Assembly: GCA_050733935.1 (NCBI GenBank)
Contig: JBOHUC010000175.1
Coordinates: forward strand, 1 to 9,924
DNA length: 9,924 bases
Direction of reading: 5' to 3'
Source of the DNA: JBOHUC01 sp050733935
GTDB lineage: Bacteria > Eisenbacteria > RBG-16-71-46 > DASYSL01
The position numbers were made by a program, and so were the translations under genes. Every line of letters begins with the position of its first letter. The stretch's first letter is position 1. A model generated the notes under the pieces. The model was not told the origin of the DNA and made no database searches. It worked only from the letters and a program-made list of their open reading frames with translations. This document shows, piece after piece, positions 1 to 6,250 of this stretch.

Positions 1-639
1 GCCCGGTGCCGGGCCCGCCGCCGCGTCCGCCGGCGGGCGCACCTCGACCCCCGCAAAGAGGATCGTCGCGAGGAACAGAACGCTCACCCCGTACGTGGCC
101 GCATCCAGATAGAGGGCCGTGCCCGGCCCGTAGCGGTCCACGAGCGGGCCGCCGAGCGCGGTCCCGAGCACGGTCGCGACGATTCCCGAGAAGACGAGGA
201 GCGCATTCGCGCTGCTCCACGTGCCCTCGGGCACGAGATGCGGCGGAAGGGCGGAGCGCGCCGGAAGGAAGAAGCAATTGAGCGCGAACGCGAGCGCGAC
301 GAGGGCGAACACCGGCACGAGCGATCCCGTGGCCACGAGCGTCCACGGCAATGCCGCGACGACGAGCGCGCGTGCGGCGTCGGTGACGAGCAGGACGCGC
401 ACGAGCGGCAGGCGGTCGACGACCGCTCCCGCCCACGGCGAGAGCACGAGTGACGGCCCGAGCATGGCCCAGGCGAGCGCGCTCAGGAGAAACGCGGAGC
501 TCTCCCCGCGCGCGGCGGCGTGCGCGGAGAGGAGGGCCACCAGGGCGAGATAGTTGAAGCGGTCTCCGGCGATCGAGACGAGCTGTCCGAACAGGAGCCC
601 GCGAAACGCCGGGCGCGCGAGAACGCGCGAAAGGGACAA
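1..639 (-). CDS. MFS-family transporter, N-terminal half (cut by window edge)
   Basis: This is an integral inner-membrane transporter of the major facilitator superfamily; the substrate cannot be told. The minus-strand frame is open from 639 to the window edge, giving 213 residues. They contain about six hydrophobic segments and an MFS motif-A-like loop, GAVVDRLPLVRVLL, between the second and third segments. A second loop of the same style, GGPLVDRYGP, follows later, and the fragment ends in a Pro/Ala-rich stretch that could be the central cytoplasmic loop. The overall look is of the EntS-like MFS_3 type. I chose the TTG at 639-637 as start: no ATG or GTG is in frame before the hydrophobic part, and it lies 16 nt after the glycosyltransferase stop. 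It is probably the last visible gene of the acyltransferase-glycosyltransferase unit, so an exporter of a glycolipid or a precursor is possible, but that is inference. Family is fairly sure; start is uncertain. Confidence 0.82.
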   Translation of the reverse strand, partial: MSLSRVLARPAFRGLLFGQLVSIAGDRFNYLALVALLSAHAAARGESSAFLLSALAWAMLGPSLVLSPWAGAVVDRLPLVRVLLVTDAARALVVAALPWTLVATGSLVPVFALVALAFALNCFFLPARSALPPHLVPEGTWSSANALLVFSGIVATVLGTALGGPLVDRYGPGTALYLDAATYGVSVLFLATILFAGVEVRPPADAAAGPAPG

Positions 640-655
640 GCGGGACGGTTCCGCG

Positions 656-1810
656 CTACGAAGCGGGGCGGGCCATGAGCTCGCGATAGTACGTCTCGAG
701 CCGCTCGGCGACCGAGGACCAGCTGAACTCCTCCGCACGGGCGCGGCCGCGGGCCGCCAGTGCGAGGCGCCGCGCGGGATCGCGCAGGAGGGAGGCGAGC
801 GCTTCGGCGAGCGCTCCCGTGTTTCCGGGCGGGACGAGCACGCCGTCTTCCGGATGCTCGATCACCGAGTGGTAGCCGGGAATGTCGGAGGCGACGACCG
901 GCTTCCCCGACGCCATGGCTTCGAGCAGCACGATTCCGAACGACTCGTTCTTGAGCGCGGGCGAGACCACGACGTGCGCGGAGGCGTACCACCCGGGAAG
1001 CTCGCCCGGCGGAACGGCCCCCGCGAACCGCACGTGCTCCCGGTCGCGCGCCGCCACCCGGCGCTCGAGCCACGGACGCAGGAACGAATCGCCGACCACG
1101 AGAAGCCGCGCTTCGGGAACGCGACGGCGGACTGCGGGAAATGCATCGAGCAGGACCGGCAGGCCCTTGCGCGGATCGAGCCGCCCGACGAACAGCACGT
1201 TGAGTCGCCCGTCCAGAAGGTCCGGACGCGGCGGCACGTCGGGATGGAAGCGTGCGACGTCGACGCCGTTCGGGATCACGCGATACTCGCCCGGAAAATG
1301 GCGGTGCACGAACTGCCGTGCGGCGTGCGAGACCGCAACGCGTCCGGAAAGCCTCTGCCAGTGGCGCGTGAGCGGACGGCGGAAGAGGCGGAAGAGCCGG
1401 CTGTCGTCGCCTGCGGCATGGAACGTTCCGACGACCGGTGCGAGAGCCGTCTCGCCCGTGAGGAGCGGAAGCGTCGGCGTGAGCGGTTGATGCACGTGCA
1501 CGAGGTCGAACGGCCGCGTTCGCCACAGGCCGTTGAGGTCACGGCGCAGTCCGGGCCCGAGCGTGAGGTCGACGAACGCGCCCTGGAACGGCACGAGCAC
1601 GCTCACGCCGAGCCGGATCACGTCCTGCGCCGCGTCATGCGTCGCGCCCACGCCGTCGCTCGCCGAGGCGCGCCTGCGTCCCGGCGGCCGACCGGTCACG
1701 ATCGTGACCTCGTGACCGCGTGCGCGCAGCTCGCGTGCGGTGTGCGCGACGTGCTCGGTCACTCCGCCGAAGCGGGGATAGTAGGACTGGGTGACGAGCG
1801 CGAGCTTCAC
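656..1810 (-). CDS. GT4-family glycosyltransferase, PimA-like
   Basis: A 384-residue retaining glycosyltransferase with the GT-B fold, probably acting on a lipid acceptor at the inner face of the cytoplasmic membrane with a nucleotide-sugar donor. Near the N-terminus is the GGVTEHV loop (residues 15-21). HVHQP (105-109) and GTFH (128-131) follow, then the interdomain segment GRVAVSHAAR...IPNGVDVARF (156-188). The C-terminal domain has VGRLDPRKG and the EX7E motif of GT4 enzymes (E289 and E297 in ESFGIVLLE). The block IAVS-AR...IPNGVDV and the ESFGIVL-EAMA motif resemble mycobacterial phosphatidylinositol mannosyltransferase PimA. The GTG at 1810 was chosen because it overlaps the acyltransferase stop as GTGA and begins directly with the first beta strand (KLALVTQSYYP). 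An upstream extension to 1942 in this frame would read through the acyltransferase gene and looks non-coding. Donor and acceptor specificity are not determined. Confidence 0.92.
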   Translation of the reverse strand: MKLALVTQSYYPRFGGVTEHVAHTARELRARGHEVTIVTGRPPGRRRASASDGVGATHDAAQDVIRLGVSVLVPFQGAFVDLTLGPGLRRDLNGLWRTRPFDLVHVHQPLTPTLPLLTGETALAPVVGTFHAAGDDSRLFRLFRRPLTRHWQRLSGRVAVSHAARQFVHRHFPGEYRVIPNGVDVARFHPDVPPRPDLLDGRLNVLFVGRLDPRKGLPVLLDAFPAVRRRVPEARLLVVGDSFLRPWLERRVAARDREHVRFAGAVPPGELPGWYASAHVVVSPALKNESFGIVLLEAMASGKPVVASDIPGYHSVIEHPEDGVLVPPGNTGALAEALASLLRDPARRLALAARGRARAEEFSWSSVAERLETYYRELMARPAS

Positions 1811-2697
1811 GCGGCCGCCGCCTCGGAGCGTCCTGGGCCGGGGTCCGGTGCTATGGCGGACGGGGCCGCGGAACGGGCGGTGAAGAACGGCCGGAACACG
1901 CACCAGCGGCCGGGGTCTTCGAGGATCGTGCGCTCGAGCCATGCGGCGACCGCGACGTGCGTGGTGTGCGGGTCCAGATCCGCGACGGCGAGCGGCTCGA
2001 GACGCACGTGATAGTGACCTGCACCTCTTGCGCCGCGATCACGCTCGCAGCGTCCCGCAAAGAGCGCGGCTTCCGTGCGTGCCGCAAGCCGCGCCGGTCC
2101 CTCCGGAAGGTCGACCGTGCGACCGGCGAGCGGAGCGGGGGCGAGCGCGCTCGCGACGTCCCCGTCGACGAGCAGCGCGACGACACCGCCGGCCCTGAGC
2201 GCGCGCACGAGCCGGAGGGCCGAGACATCGGGGCCCACGACGTCGATCCCGAGACGCTCTTTCGCGCGCGCGAGCGCGGGCGACCAGCGTGCGCTCATCT
2301 GGGTTCCCGCCACGGCCACGACCGGAAGGCCGCGCGCGGCGAGGGCCGCGGCTCCCCACTCCCACTCGCCGACGTGAGCCGCGATCAGGACGACCCCCCG
2401 CGTACGGGCGGCTTCCGTGAACGCATCGATACCCGTGACGCGCGTGCGGGCGCGAACCTCGTCCGCGGAAAGCTCGAGCAGCCGAAGCCATCCCGCGAGT
2501 GCTTCGACGTAGGAGACGAACGGTCGGGGAAGCGGAAAGCGCGCACCCAGAGCATCGCGGTTGGCGCGCACCGCGCCCGCGCGCGTCGGGTCGAGGCGCG
2601 ACCAGAGGGTCCCGGCGGCCGCCGCGAGCGGGCGATCGAAGGAGGGCGGCAACGTCCGGACCAGGTTCGAAAGCAAGCCGAGCGCGGGTGGCAGCAT
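1807..2697 (-). CDS. HtrB/LpxL/PatA-superfamily lysophospholipid acyltransferase
   Basis: A 296-residue membrane-associated acyltransferase that should move an acyl chain onto a lipid or glycolipid acceptor. The catalytic HX4E motif is visible as AAHVGEWEWG, with H108 and E113. The preceding arginine-rich N-terminal region, the later LLVDGDV segment (176-182) and the closing RWCVFRPFF fit the lipid A biosynthesis acyltransferase family, which includes LpxL/HtrB and the mycobacterial PIM acyltransferase PatA. The ATG at 2697 is the start that precedes the typical amphipathic N-terminus; there is no Shine-Dalgarno in front of it, and a candidate promoter lies immediately upstream, so the mRNA may be almost leaderless. 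The stop overlaps the GTG of the glycosyltransferase, implying translational coupling. Pairing with a PimA-like enzyme favours a PatA-like role over a lipid A role, but the sequence alone does not settle this. Confidence 0.9.
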   Translation of the reverse strand: MLPPALGLLSNLVRTLPPSFDRPLAAAAGTLWSRLDPTRAGAVRANRDALGARFPLPRPFVSYVEALAGWLRLLELSADEVRARTRVTGIDAFTEAARTRGVVLIAAHVGEWEWGAAALAARGLPVVAVAGTQMSARWSPALARAKERLGIDVVGPDVSALRLVRALRAGGVVALLVDGDVASALAPAPLAGRTVDLPEGPARLAARTEAALFAGRCERDRGARGAGHYHVRLEPLAVADLDPHTTHVAVAAWLERTILEDPGRWCVFRPFFTARSAAPSAIAPDPGPGRSEAAAA

Positions 2698-2707
2698 GGC
2701 ACGGGGA

Positions 2708-2736
2708 GTTAACCCGCCCGCGCCGGACCGAGTCAA
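2708..2736 (-). promoter_or_regulatory. Candidate sigma70-type promoter for the acyltransferase gene, near-leaderless
   Basis: On the minus strand TTGACT (2736-2731) is followed after 17 bases by GTTAAC (2713-2708). The -35 match is 5 of 6; the -10 match is only 3 of 6, which is not unusual at this GC content. A transcript would start around 2702-2700, only a few bases before the ATG at 2697, and no Shine-Dalgarno is present there. This would give the glycolipid genes their own (nearly leaderless) transcription unit in addition to any read-through from the redox operon. No experimental support is available. Confidence 0.4.
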
Positions 2737-2806
2737 CCCGCTTCTCGAAGCGCCTGTCCGTCTTCGAATCGCCGCCCTGGAAGTGGTGTCCACTTCTAGA
2801 AGCGGG
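2737..2806 (-). repeat. Nested and competing inverted repeats after the beta-barrel gene
   Basis: A 9-bp perfect inverted repeat, CCCGCTTCT at 2737-2745 and AGAAGCGGG at 2798-2806, encloses an inner hairpin with arms at 2780-2786 and 2790-2796 (GAAGTGG/CCACTTC, 3-nt loop). The left outer arm can instead fold locally as CGCTTC-TC-GAAGCG (2739-2752). The beta-barrel stop codon (2798-2796) lies inside the structure. It may act as a transcript end, an mRNA 3' stabiliser or an attenuator between the two gene groups. There is no T-run after it on the minus strand, so it is not a classical intrinsic terminator. Confidence 0.5.
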
Positions 2807-4361
2807 AGAGGAGCCGAAGCTCGACGCCGCGAAAGGCCGGAACCTCGTAGCACGTTCCGGCCGTGCACGCGAGCTGGAGGCGCCGCTCGCCGACGAACAG
2901 GAGCGCTTGCGTCGACCTCGTGATCCGGGCACTCGCATTGCCCGAGAGATACACCGAAGGCTCGCCCGGGCGGTCCGGGTCCTCGACCGCGGGATCGGTC
3001 GAGCGGTCCCACACGATACCGAGCGAGCCCCATTCCGCACGCGCGACCTGGAGCGACGTGTACCAGTCCCGGTACCCGACGCCCGGCGCGCGCACGGCGC
3101 GCAGGAATTCGACGTCCGCGCTCACGGACCAGACGGCGTCCAGACGGTGCATCGCGGAGCCGCCATAGATCTCGCGAAAGTCGATGAACACGTACTGGTC
3201 GAATCCGCGATCCCAGAAGAACGTCGCTTCGGTCCGGCCCGCGCCCGGGGAGGGCACGGCGAGCTCCACGTAGTGCTCTTCGTAGCGCACCGGGAAACCC
3301 GACGGGGCTCCGTCCGCGCGACTCAGGTTGATCGTGAACGCGCCCCATCCCGGTCCTGCCGCCGTCGCTTCGAGCTGGTAGCCCTGTTCGCTGGTCGCGT
3401 TCAGGACGTGCGTGTTGCGATTGAGCAGCGGAAACGCGCTCTCGCGGACGAGCGACGGAGGGTCGTTCGTGCCCAGTCGGAAGTCCTCGTAGTCCTTCCA
3501 TTCGGCCGAGAGCGAGAACACGCCCCACAGGAGATTCGCCCCCGCGTAGAGCGCGTGTGGGACGTCGTCCCCGGTGCGGAACTTGAACCAGTCCGCGAAC
3601 GACGCGTTCGTCTGCGCGTACTCGGCGTAGAGCGGAAGTGAGATCCCCGCGCTGCGCGTGACCCCGGCGAGCGCGAGCGGATCGAGCGCCGCGAAGCCCG
3701 AGCCGTGCTCGCTCGTGTTCGTGCCCGCGAACGTCGAAGCCGAGAAGCGCGCGTACGCAGCGCCCGCTCGTACGCCCGGCCGCGGCGTGACCTCGATCTG
3801 CCCTCCGCCCAGGTTTCCGGAGTGTCGCGCCGGACCGCCTTCGTCCTCGACCGCGGGCGATTCGGTCCCGCCGTTCGGCGATCCGAGGAGCCCGCGCACG
3901 GCGACCGGTCCCGCGCTCGCTTCGACGAGCGCTCCGTCGACGTCGCGCGCGAGCTGGTAGGGCGAATCCTCGCCCGGCGGATCGAGCACGACGCCCGGCA
4001 CCTCGAACGAGCGGTGGATCAACCCGCTGCCGAGAATCGTGTAGAAGTTCCCGACGCGGGCGCGCACGCGCTCGTCGGTCCAGTCCGCGAAACGCTGCGT
4101 GACGGTTGCGTATTCGAACGTGTCCTGGCTGTTGCGCGCGGTCTCGAAGCGGAGCCCGAGCCGGAGGCGGTCGCGCACGTAGCCGAGGTCGAGACCGTCG
4201 TAGAGGGCCAGGCGATTCGTGGGCTGGGTGGGATCGAACGGATCGGATCCGACCCGCGCCTCGAGGATGTTCGACGCGCTCACCTGCGCGTGCGCGGGCA
4301 CGGCGTGGAAGGCCACCGCGAACAGCACGAGTCCCGCGAGTGCGCGCCCGGAACGCCTCAA
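2796..4361 (-). CDS. Outer-membrane beta-barrel protein, DUF6029-like
   Basis: A 521-residue protein of unknown function predicted to sit in the outer membrane. It starts with a clear signal peptide (MRRSGRALAGLVLFAVAF, cleavage likely after AHA near residue 25). It then continues as alternating polar/hydrophobic strands rich in Tyr, Phe and Gly and ends in ...LRLLSRF, a C-terminal Phe typical of barrel assembly signals. The segment GNFYTILGSGLIHRSFEVPG and the C-terminal CX4C resemble the DUF6029 family as I remember it; this family call is from memory. The only two cysteines, C499 and C504, sit in a turn between the last strands and could form a disulfide. The start is TTG at 4361, overlapping the TlpA-like stop as TTGA; the same TTGA overlap occurs one gene upstream. 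Co-transcription with two thiol/selenol redox proteins suggests that one of them handles this disulfide, or that all three serve one envelope process. Substrate or partner unknown. Confidence 0.8.
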   Translation of the reverse strand: MRRSGRALAGLVLFAVAFHAVPAHAQVSASNILEARVGSDPFDPTQPTNRLALYDGLDLGYVRDRLRLGLRFETARNSQDTFEYATVTQRFADWTDERVRARVGNFYTILGSGLIHRSFEVPGVVLDPPGEDSPYQLARDVDGALVEASAGPVAVRGLLGSPNGGTESPAVEDEGGPARHSGNLGGGQIEVTPRPGVRAGAAYARFSASTFAGTNTSEHGSGFAALDPLALAGVTRSAGISLPLYAEYAQTNASFADWFKFRTGDDVPHALYAGANLLWGVFSLSAEWKDYEDFRLGTNDPPSLVRESAFPLLNRNTHVLNATSEQGYQLEATAAGPGWGAFTINLSRADGAPSGFPVRYEEHYVELAVPSPGAGRTEATFFWDRGFDQYVFIDFREIYGGSAMHRLDAVWSVSADVEFLRAVRAPGVGYRDWYTSLQVARAEWGSLGIVWDRSTDPAVEDPDRPGEPSVYLSGNASARITRSTQALLFVGERRLQLACTAGTCYEVPAFRGVELRLLSRF

Positions 4362-4927
4362 CGGCCCGCCGCCCCGGTGTCCGTGGAGTCGGCCGCGAGG
4401 AGGGCTTCGATTTCCTTCGCGAGCCGGTCGCCTTCACCCGGACGGTAGCCCTCGTGAATCGCGATCACCTTGCCGTGCTTCCCGATCAGGAGGGCGGTCG
4501 GAACCGCGCGCACGTTGAAGAGCTCCTGAAGCCGACCGTCCCCGTCGAAGACGATCGGATACGTGAGGCCGAGGCGTTGTGCAAACGGACGGACGCGCGC
4601 GAGATTCCGCGGGCCGTCGATCGAGACTCCGATGACGGTGAGCCCGCGCGCCGCGTGGCGCTCGTGGAGCGCCTCGATCTCGGGGAGCGAGGCGATGCAC
4701 GGCTTGCACCAGGTTGCCCAGAAGTCGAGGAGGATCGGGCCGCGTGCAAGGAGCGCGGGCAGGTCGAGCGTGCGATCGTCGACCGTCTTGAGCTTGGCCG
4801 GCATCCCGGCGGGTCCGGTCGGCTTTGCGTCCTCCGCCGCGCTCCGAATCGGAGCGAGCCCGAGCCCGAGAAGTCCGAGCGCGAGCACGAATCCAAACGC
4901 CGTGTCGCGTCCCGGGCGTCGTCTCAA
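4358..4927 (-). CDS. TlpA-type periplasmic thiol-disulfide oxidoreductase
   Basis: A 189-residue exported thioredoxin-fold protein. A short Arg-rich N-terminus and a hydrophobic stretch (residues 9-27) form a signal peptide or membrane anchor. The redox motif is WCKPC in FWATWCKPC (C74 and C77), followed by the family-typical ASLPEIEALH helix, GVSIDGP, and the cis-proline loop AVPT (P143). This is the TlpA/ResA/AhpC-TSA group, which usually reduces disulfides on cell-envelope proteins. The chosen start is TTG at 4927-4925: it overlaps the TGA of the preceding redoxin (TTGA) and gives an immediate signal peptide. The open frame extends upstream to 5542, but that part overlaps the redoxin gene and has the composition of a shadow frame. 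It has no clear Shine-Dalgarno, so it probably depends on coupling. It may be the reductant of the neighbouring Sec-containing redoxin or of the barrel protein; this is inference. Confidence 0.9.
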   Translation of the reverse strand: MRRRPGRDTAFGFVLALGLLGLGLAPIRSAAEDAKPTGPAGMPAKLKTVDDRTLDLPALLARGPILLDFWATWCKPCIASLPEIEALHERHAARGLTVIGVSIDGPRNLARVRPFAQRLGLTYPIVFDGDGRLQELFNVRAVPTALLIGKHGKVIAIHEGYRPGEGDRLAKEIEALLAADSTDTGAAGR

Positions 4928-5790
4928 GGCAGGTGCACGACGCGCAGCGTCACCGAAAGCCCGTCCGCGGTCCCCCGAATGCAGTAGAGGCCCGGGGCGA
5001 GACGCGCTCCCTCGTTCGTCGCGCCGCGCCACACGACTCGCACTCCGCTCTCCGGCGCGCGCCCCTGCCAGAGTGTTGCGATGCGGCGCCCGGCGGGGGA
5101 GAAGAGCTCGAGGCGCGCTTCCGATCCCACCGCCCTCGCGGGAATGCGGAAGACGACCGTGAGCGCCCCGCGAAACGGATTCGGGCTTCCGGACAGCGAA
5201 AGGCTCGCTGCCGCGGGTCCGTCGCCCACGCCGATCAAAGGATCGGTCACGAGCGAATCCACGGTGCCGCGGATCTGGTCCAGGTGATAGCGGTTCCCGT
5301 GCGGCCAGAGATCGGCTGCGTGATAGCGCACGATGCCCTGCTTGTTGATCACCACGTAGTTGTCCCACGGGCCGTAGAGCGTGCTCATGTTTCCGCCCGT
5401 CGCGGTCGCCGCGAGGAGGAGCAGGGGATACGTCGTGCCGGTCGAGGTCTTGAACGATCGGAGCTGCGACGGAGTCCCGTTGTAGATGTCCGCGCCGAGC
5501 ACCTGCACCTGACCCGGGTGCGACTTCTGGTACGCCTGCCACAGGTTCTGTTCCACGGACGGACCGTCCGTGAGACAGAAGGGTCAGTTGTATCCCATGA
5601 GGAAGAGCACGACCACCTTGCCCGCATAGTCGCTCAGCGAACGCGCGGCGGGCGGCGGGGCATCGAGCTCGTCCTTCGTGAACGCGGGCGCGACGTCGCC
5701 CGCATGGACGACGGCGTGCGCGGGAGTCGAGAGAAGGCCCGGAAGCGAGAGCGCGGCGAGGGCGGCGAGGATGGCGAGCGGGTGTTTCAT
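4924..5790 (-). CDS. Exported selenocysteine-containing redoxin with C-terminal FlgD-like/sorting-type domain (in-frame UGA = Sec69)
   Basis: Read with the UGA at 5586-5584 as selenocysteine, this is one 288-residue protein. It has a signal peptide (residues 1 to about 25, ending STPAHA), a redoxin/thioredoxin-fold domain (about 30-185) and a C-terminal beta domain (about 195-288). The beta domain has SGSPNPFRG, LELFSPAGRRIATLW, VVWRGATNEGARLAPGLY and a final RVVHLP, as in FlgD-like or T9SS-type C-terminal domains. The first beta strand runs VVVLFLMGYN, then U-PFC: the UGA falls exactly on the first position of the CxxC redox motif (Sec69, Cys72), and the redoxin continues in the same frame (LTDGPSVEQNLW, GADIYNGTPSQL, YPLLLL, NYVVINKQGIVRYHA). 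A SECIS-like hairpin follows the UGA. The ATG at 5790 has a GGAGGA Shine-Dalgarno 6 nt upstream. The final TGA overlaps the TTG of the TlpA-like gene. Likely role: a periplasmic or surface thiol/selenol oxidoreductase or peroxidase-like enzyme. A lone base change from TGT/TGC is the alternative. Confidence 0.88.
5546..5586 (-). promoter_or_regulatory. Bacterial SECIS-like element downstream of in-frame UGA
   Basis: Right after the UGA (5586-5584) the minus-strand RNA can fold into a hairpin spanning 5580-5546. A lower 6-bp stem UUCUGU/ACAGAA is followed by one C-A mismatch, one U-G wobble and an upper stem CACGGAC/GUCCGUG with a GGUCC loop (an eighth G-C pair can close it to a GUC triloop). 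The loop begins 18 nt after the UGA. From memory of the E. coli fdhF SECIS, the loop there also carries GGUC, also 18 nt after its UGA, with a GGU glycine at codon +7; here GGU is codon +7 too. The fdhF bulged U in the upper stem is not present, so recognition by SelB may differ in detail. Confidence 0.85.
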
Positions 5791-5874
5791 GGCATGTCCT
5801 CCGCCTGGGAGTTGGGACGCGGGCGACGGGAGCTCGGGATGGGGGAGTCCGGAACCGCTGTCTGCGCGCGCATC

Positions 5875-5880
5875 ATTGTA
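5875..5880 (-). promoter_or_regulatory. Candidate -10 element for the redox operon
   Basis: On the minus strand TACAAT (5880-5875) matches the sigma70 -10 consensus at 5 of 6 positions and is one of the few AT-rich hexamers in this region. No good -35 stands at 17 bases; GTGACC is 19 bases upstream. It would give a leader of about 78 nt before the ATG at 5790. The call rests on the -10 alone. Confidence 0.35.
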
Positions 5881-6072
5881 AGGCGCACCGGGCGAAAGCG
5901 GTCACATTCTGGCCCCACGCCCGGGGTACGTTCGGCGGACCCCGGCGGATGCCCTCGAGCTCGATTCTCCTTGAGACAGTCGCCCCATCTCGCTGGAAGA
6001 CTGTCGTTTCCCGGATCAGCCGGCGAGCCTGAACCGGCGCGTGACGGGTTCGCGCCGGAATTCTTAAGGATG

Positions 6073-6088
6073 GGGCACGCCTCGTGCA
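6073..6088 (+). promoter_or_regulatory. Possible sigma54-type (-24/-12) promoter upstream of the MglA-like gene
   Basis: GGGCACG at 6073-6079, four bases, then GTGCA at 6084-6088 resembles the TGGCACG-N4-TTGCA consensus. The invariant GG and GC have the correct spacing of 11 positions. Two flanking T positions are G here, and in GC-rich DNA such a match can arise by chance. It overlaps the inverted repeat at 6081-6099. Transcription would begin about 150 nt before the GTG at 6251. Confidence 0.25.
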
Positions 6089-6250
6089 AACGGCACGAGC
6101 GGGCATCCCGCCCGATCCCGGGCCCGGGACCCCATGCAGGGCGCATTCCCGCGCGCCCGAACGCGCTCAAGGTTCCCCTCCCCCGGCCGATAACCCGGGC
6201 GAAAGGGCTTTCGGTTCTCGGAAGCGGTCGCGTTTCAAGGAGGAAATGCC

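Larger units (their letters stand above)
5803..6236. other. Divergent intergenic region without a credible gene
   Basis: About 430 bases lie between the minus-strand redox operon and the plus-strand MglA-like gene. Open frames here are short or are extensions of shadow frames and lack ribosome sites. Visible structure: an inverted repeat GACAGTC (5975-5981) / GACTGTC (5999-6005); a hairpin CCGGCGCG (6034-6041) / CGCGCCGG (6051-6058) with a 9-nt loop; and a hairpin CTCGTGC (6081-6087) / GCACGAG (6093-6099) with an AAACG loop. These may be operators or parts of a structured 5' leader of the GTPase mRNA. I recognise no known riboswitch. Confidence 0.6.

Noticed and set aside
554..2011. Plus-strand 485-codon open frame antisense to the glycosyltransferase
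   Set aside because: Rich in Arg, Glu and His without any motif, while the opposite strand encodes a complete GT4 enzyme.
2698..4437. Upstream extension of the acyltransferase frame through the beta-barrel gene
   Set aside because: The frame is open only because of high GC; the barrel gene in another frame has a signal peptide and regular strands, and the acyltransferase has its own ATG at 2697.
4928..5542. Extended N-terminus for the TlpA-like protein
   Set aside because: The extension overlaps the redoxin coding region completely and is Arg-rich without similarity; the TTG at 4927 gives an immediate signal peptide.
4924..5790. Redoxin read as a frameshifted or nonsense pseudogene
   Set aside because: There is no frame change: both parts are in one frame, the UGA replaces exactly the expected redox Cys, the downstream gene overlaps the true stop, and a SECIS-like hairpin follows.
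5794..5796. Alternative ATG just before the redoxin start
   Set aside because: It is out of frame, runs only two codons to a stop, and lies 1 nt from the Shine-Dalgarno, while the ATG at 5790 has normal spacing.
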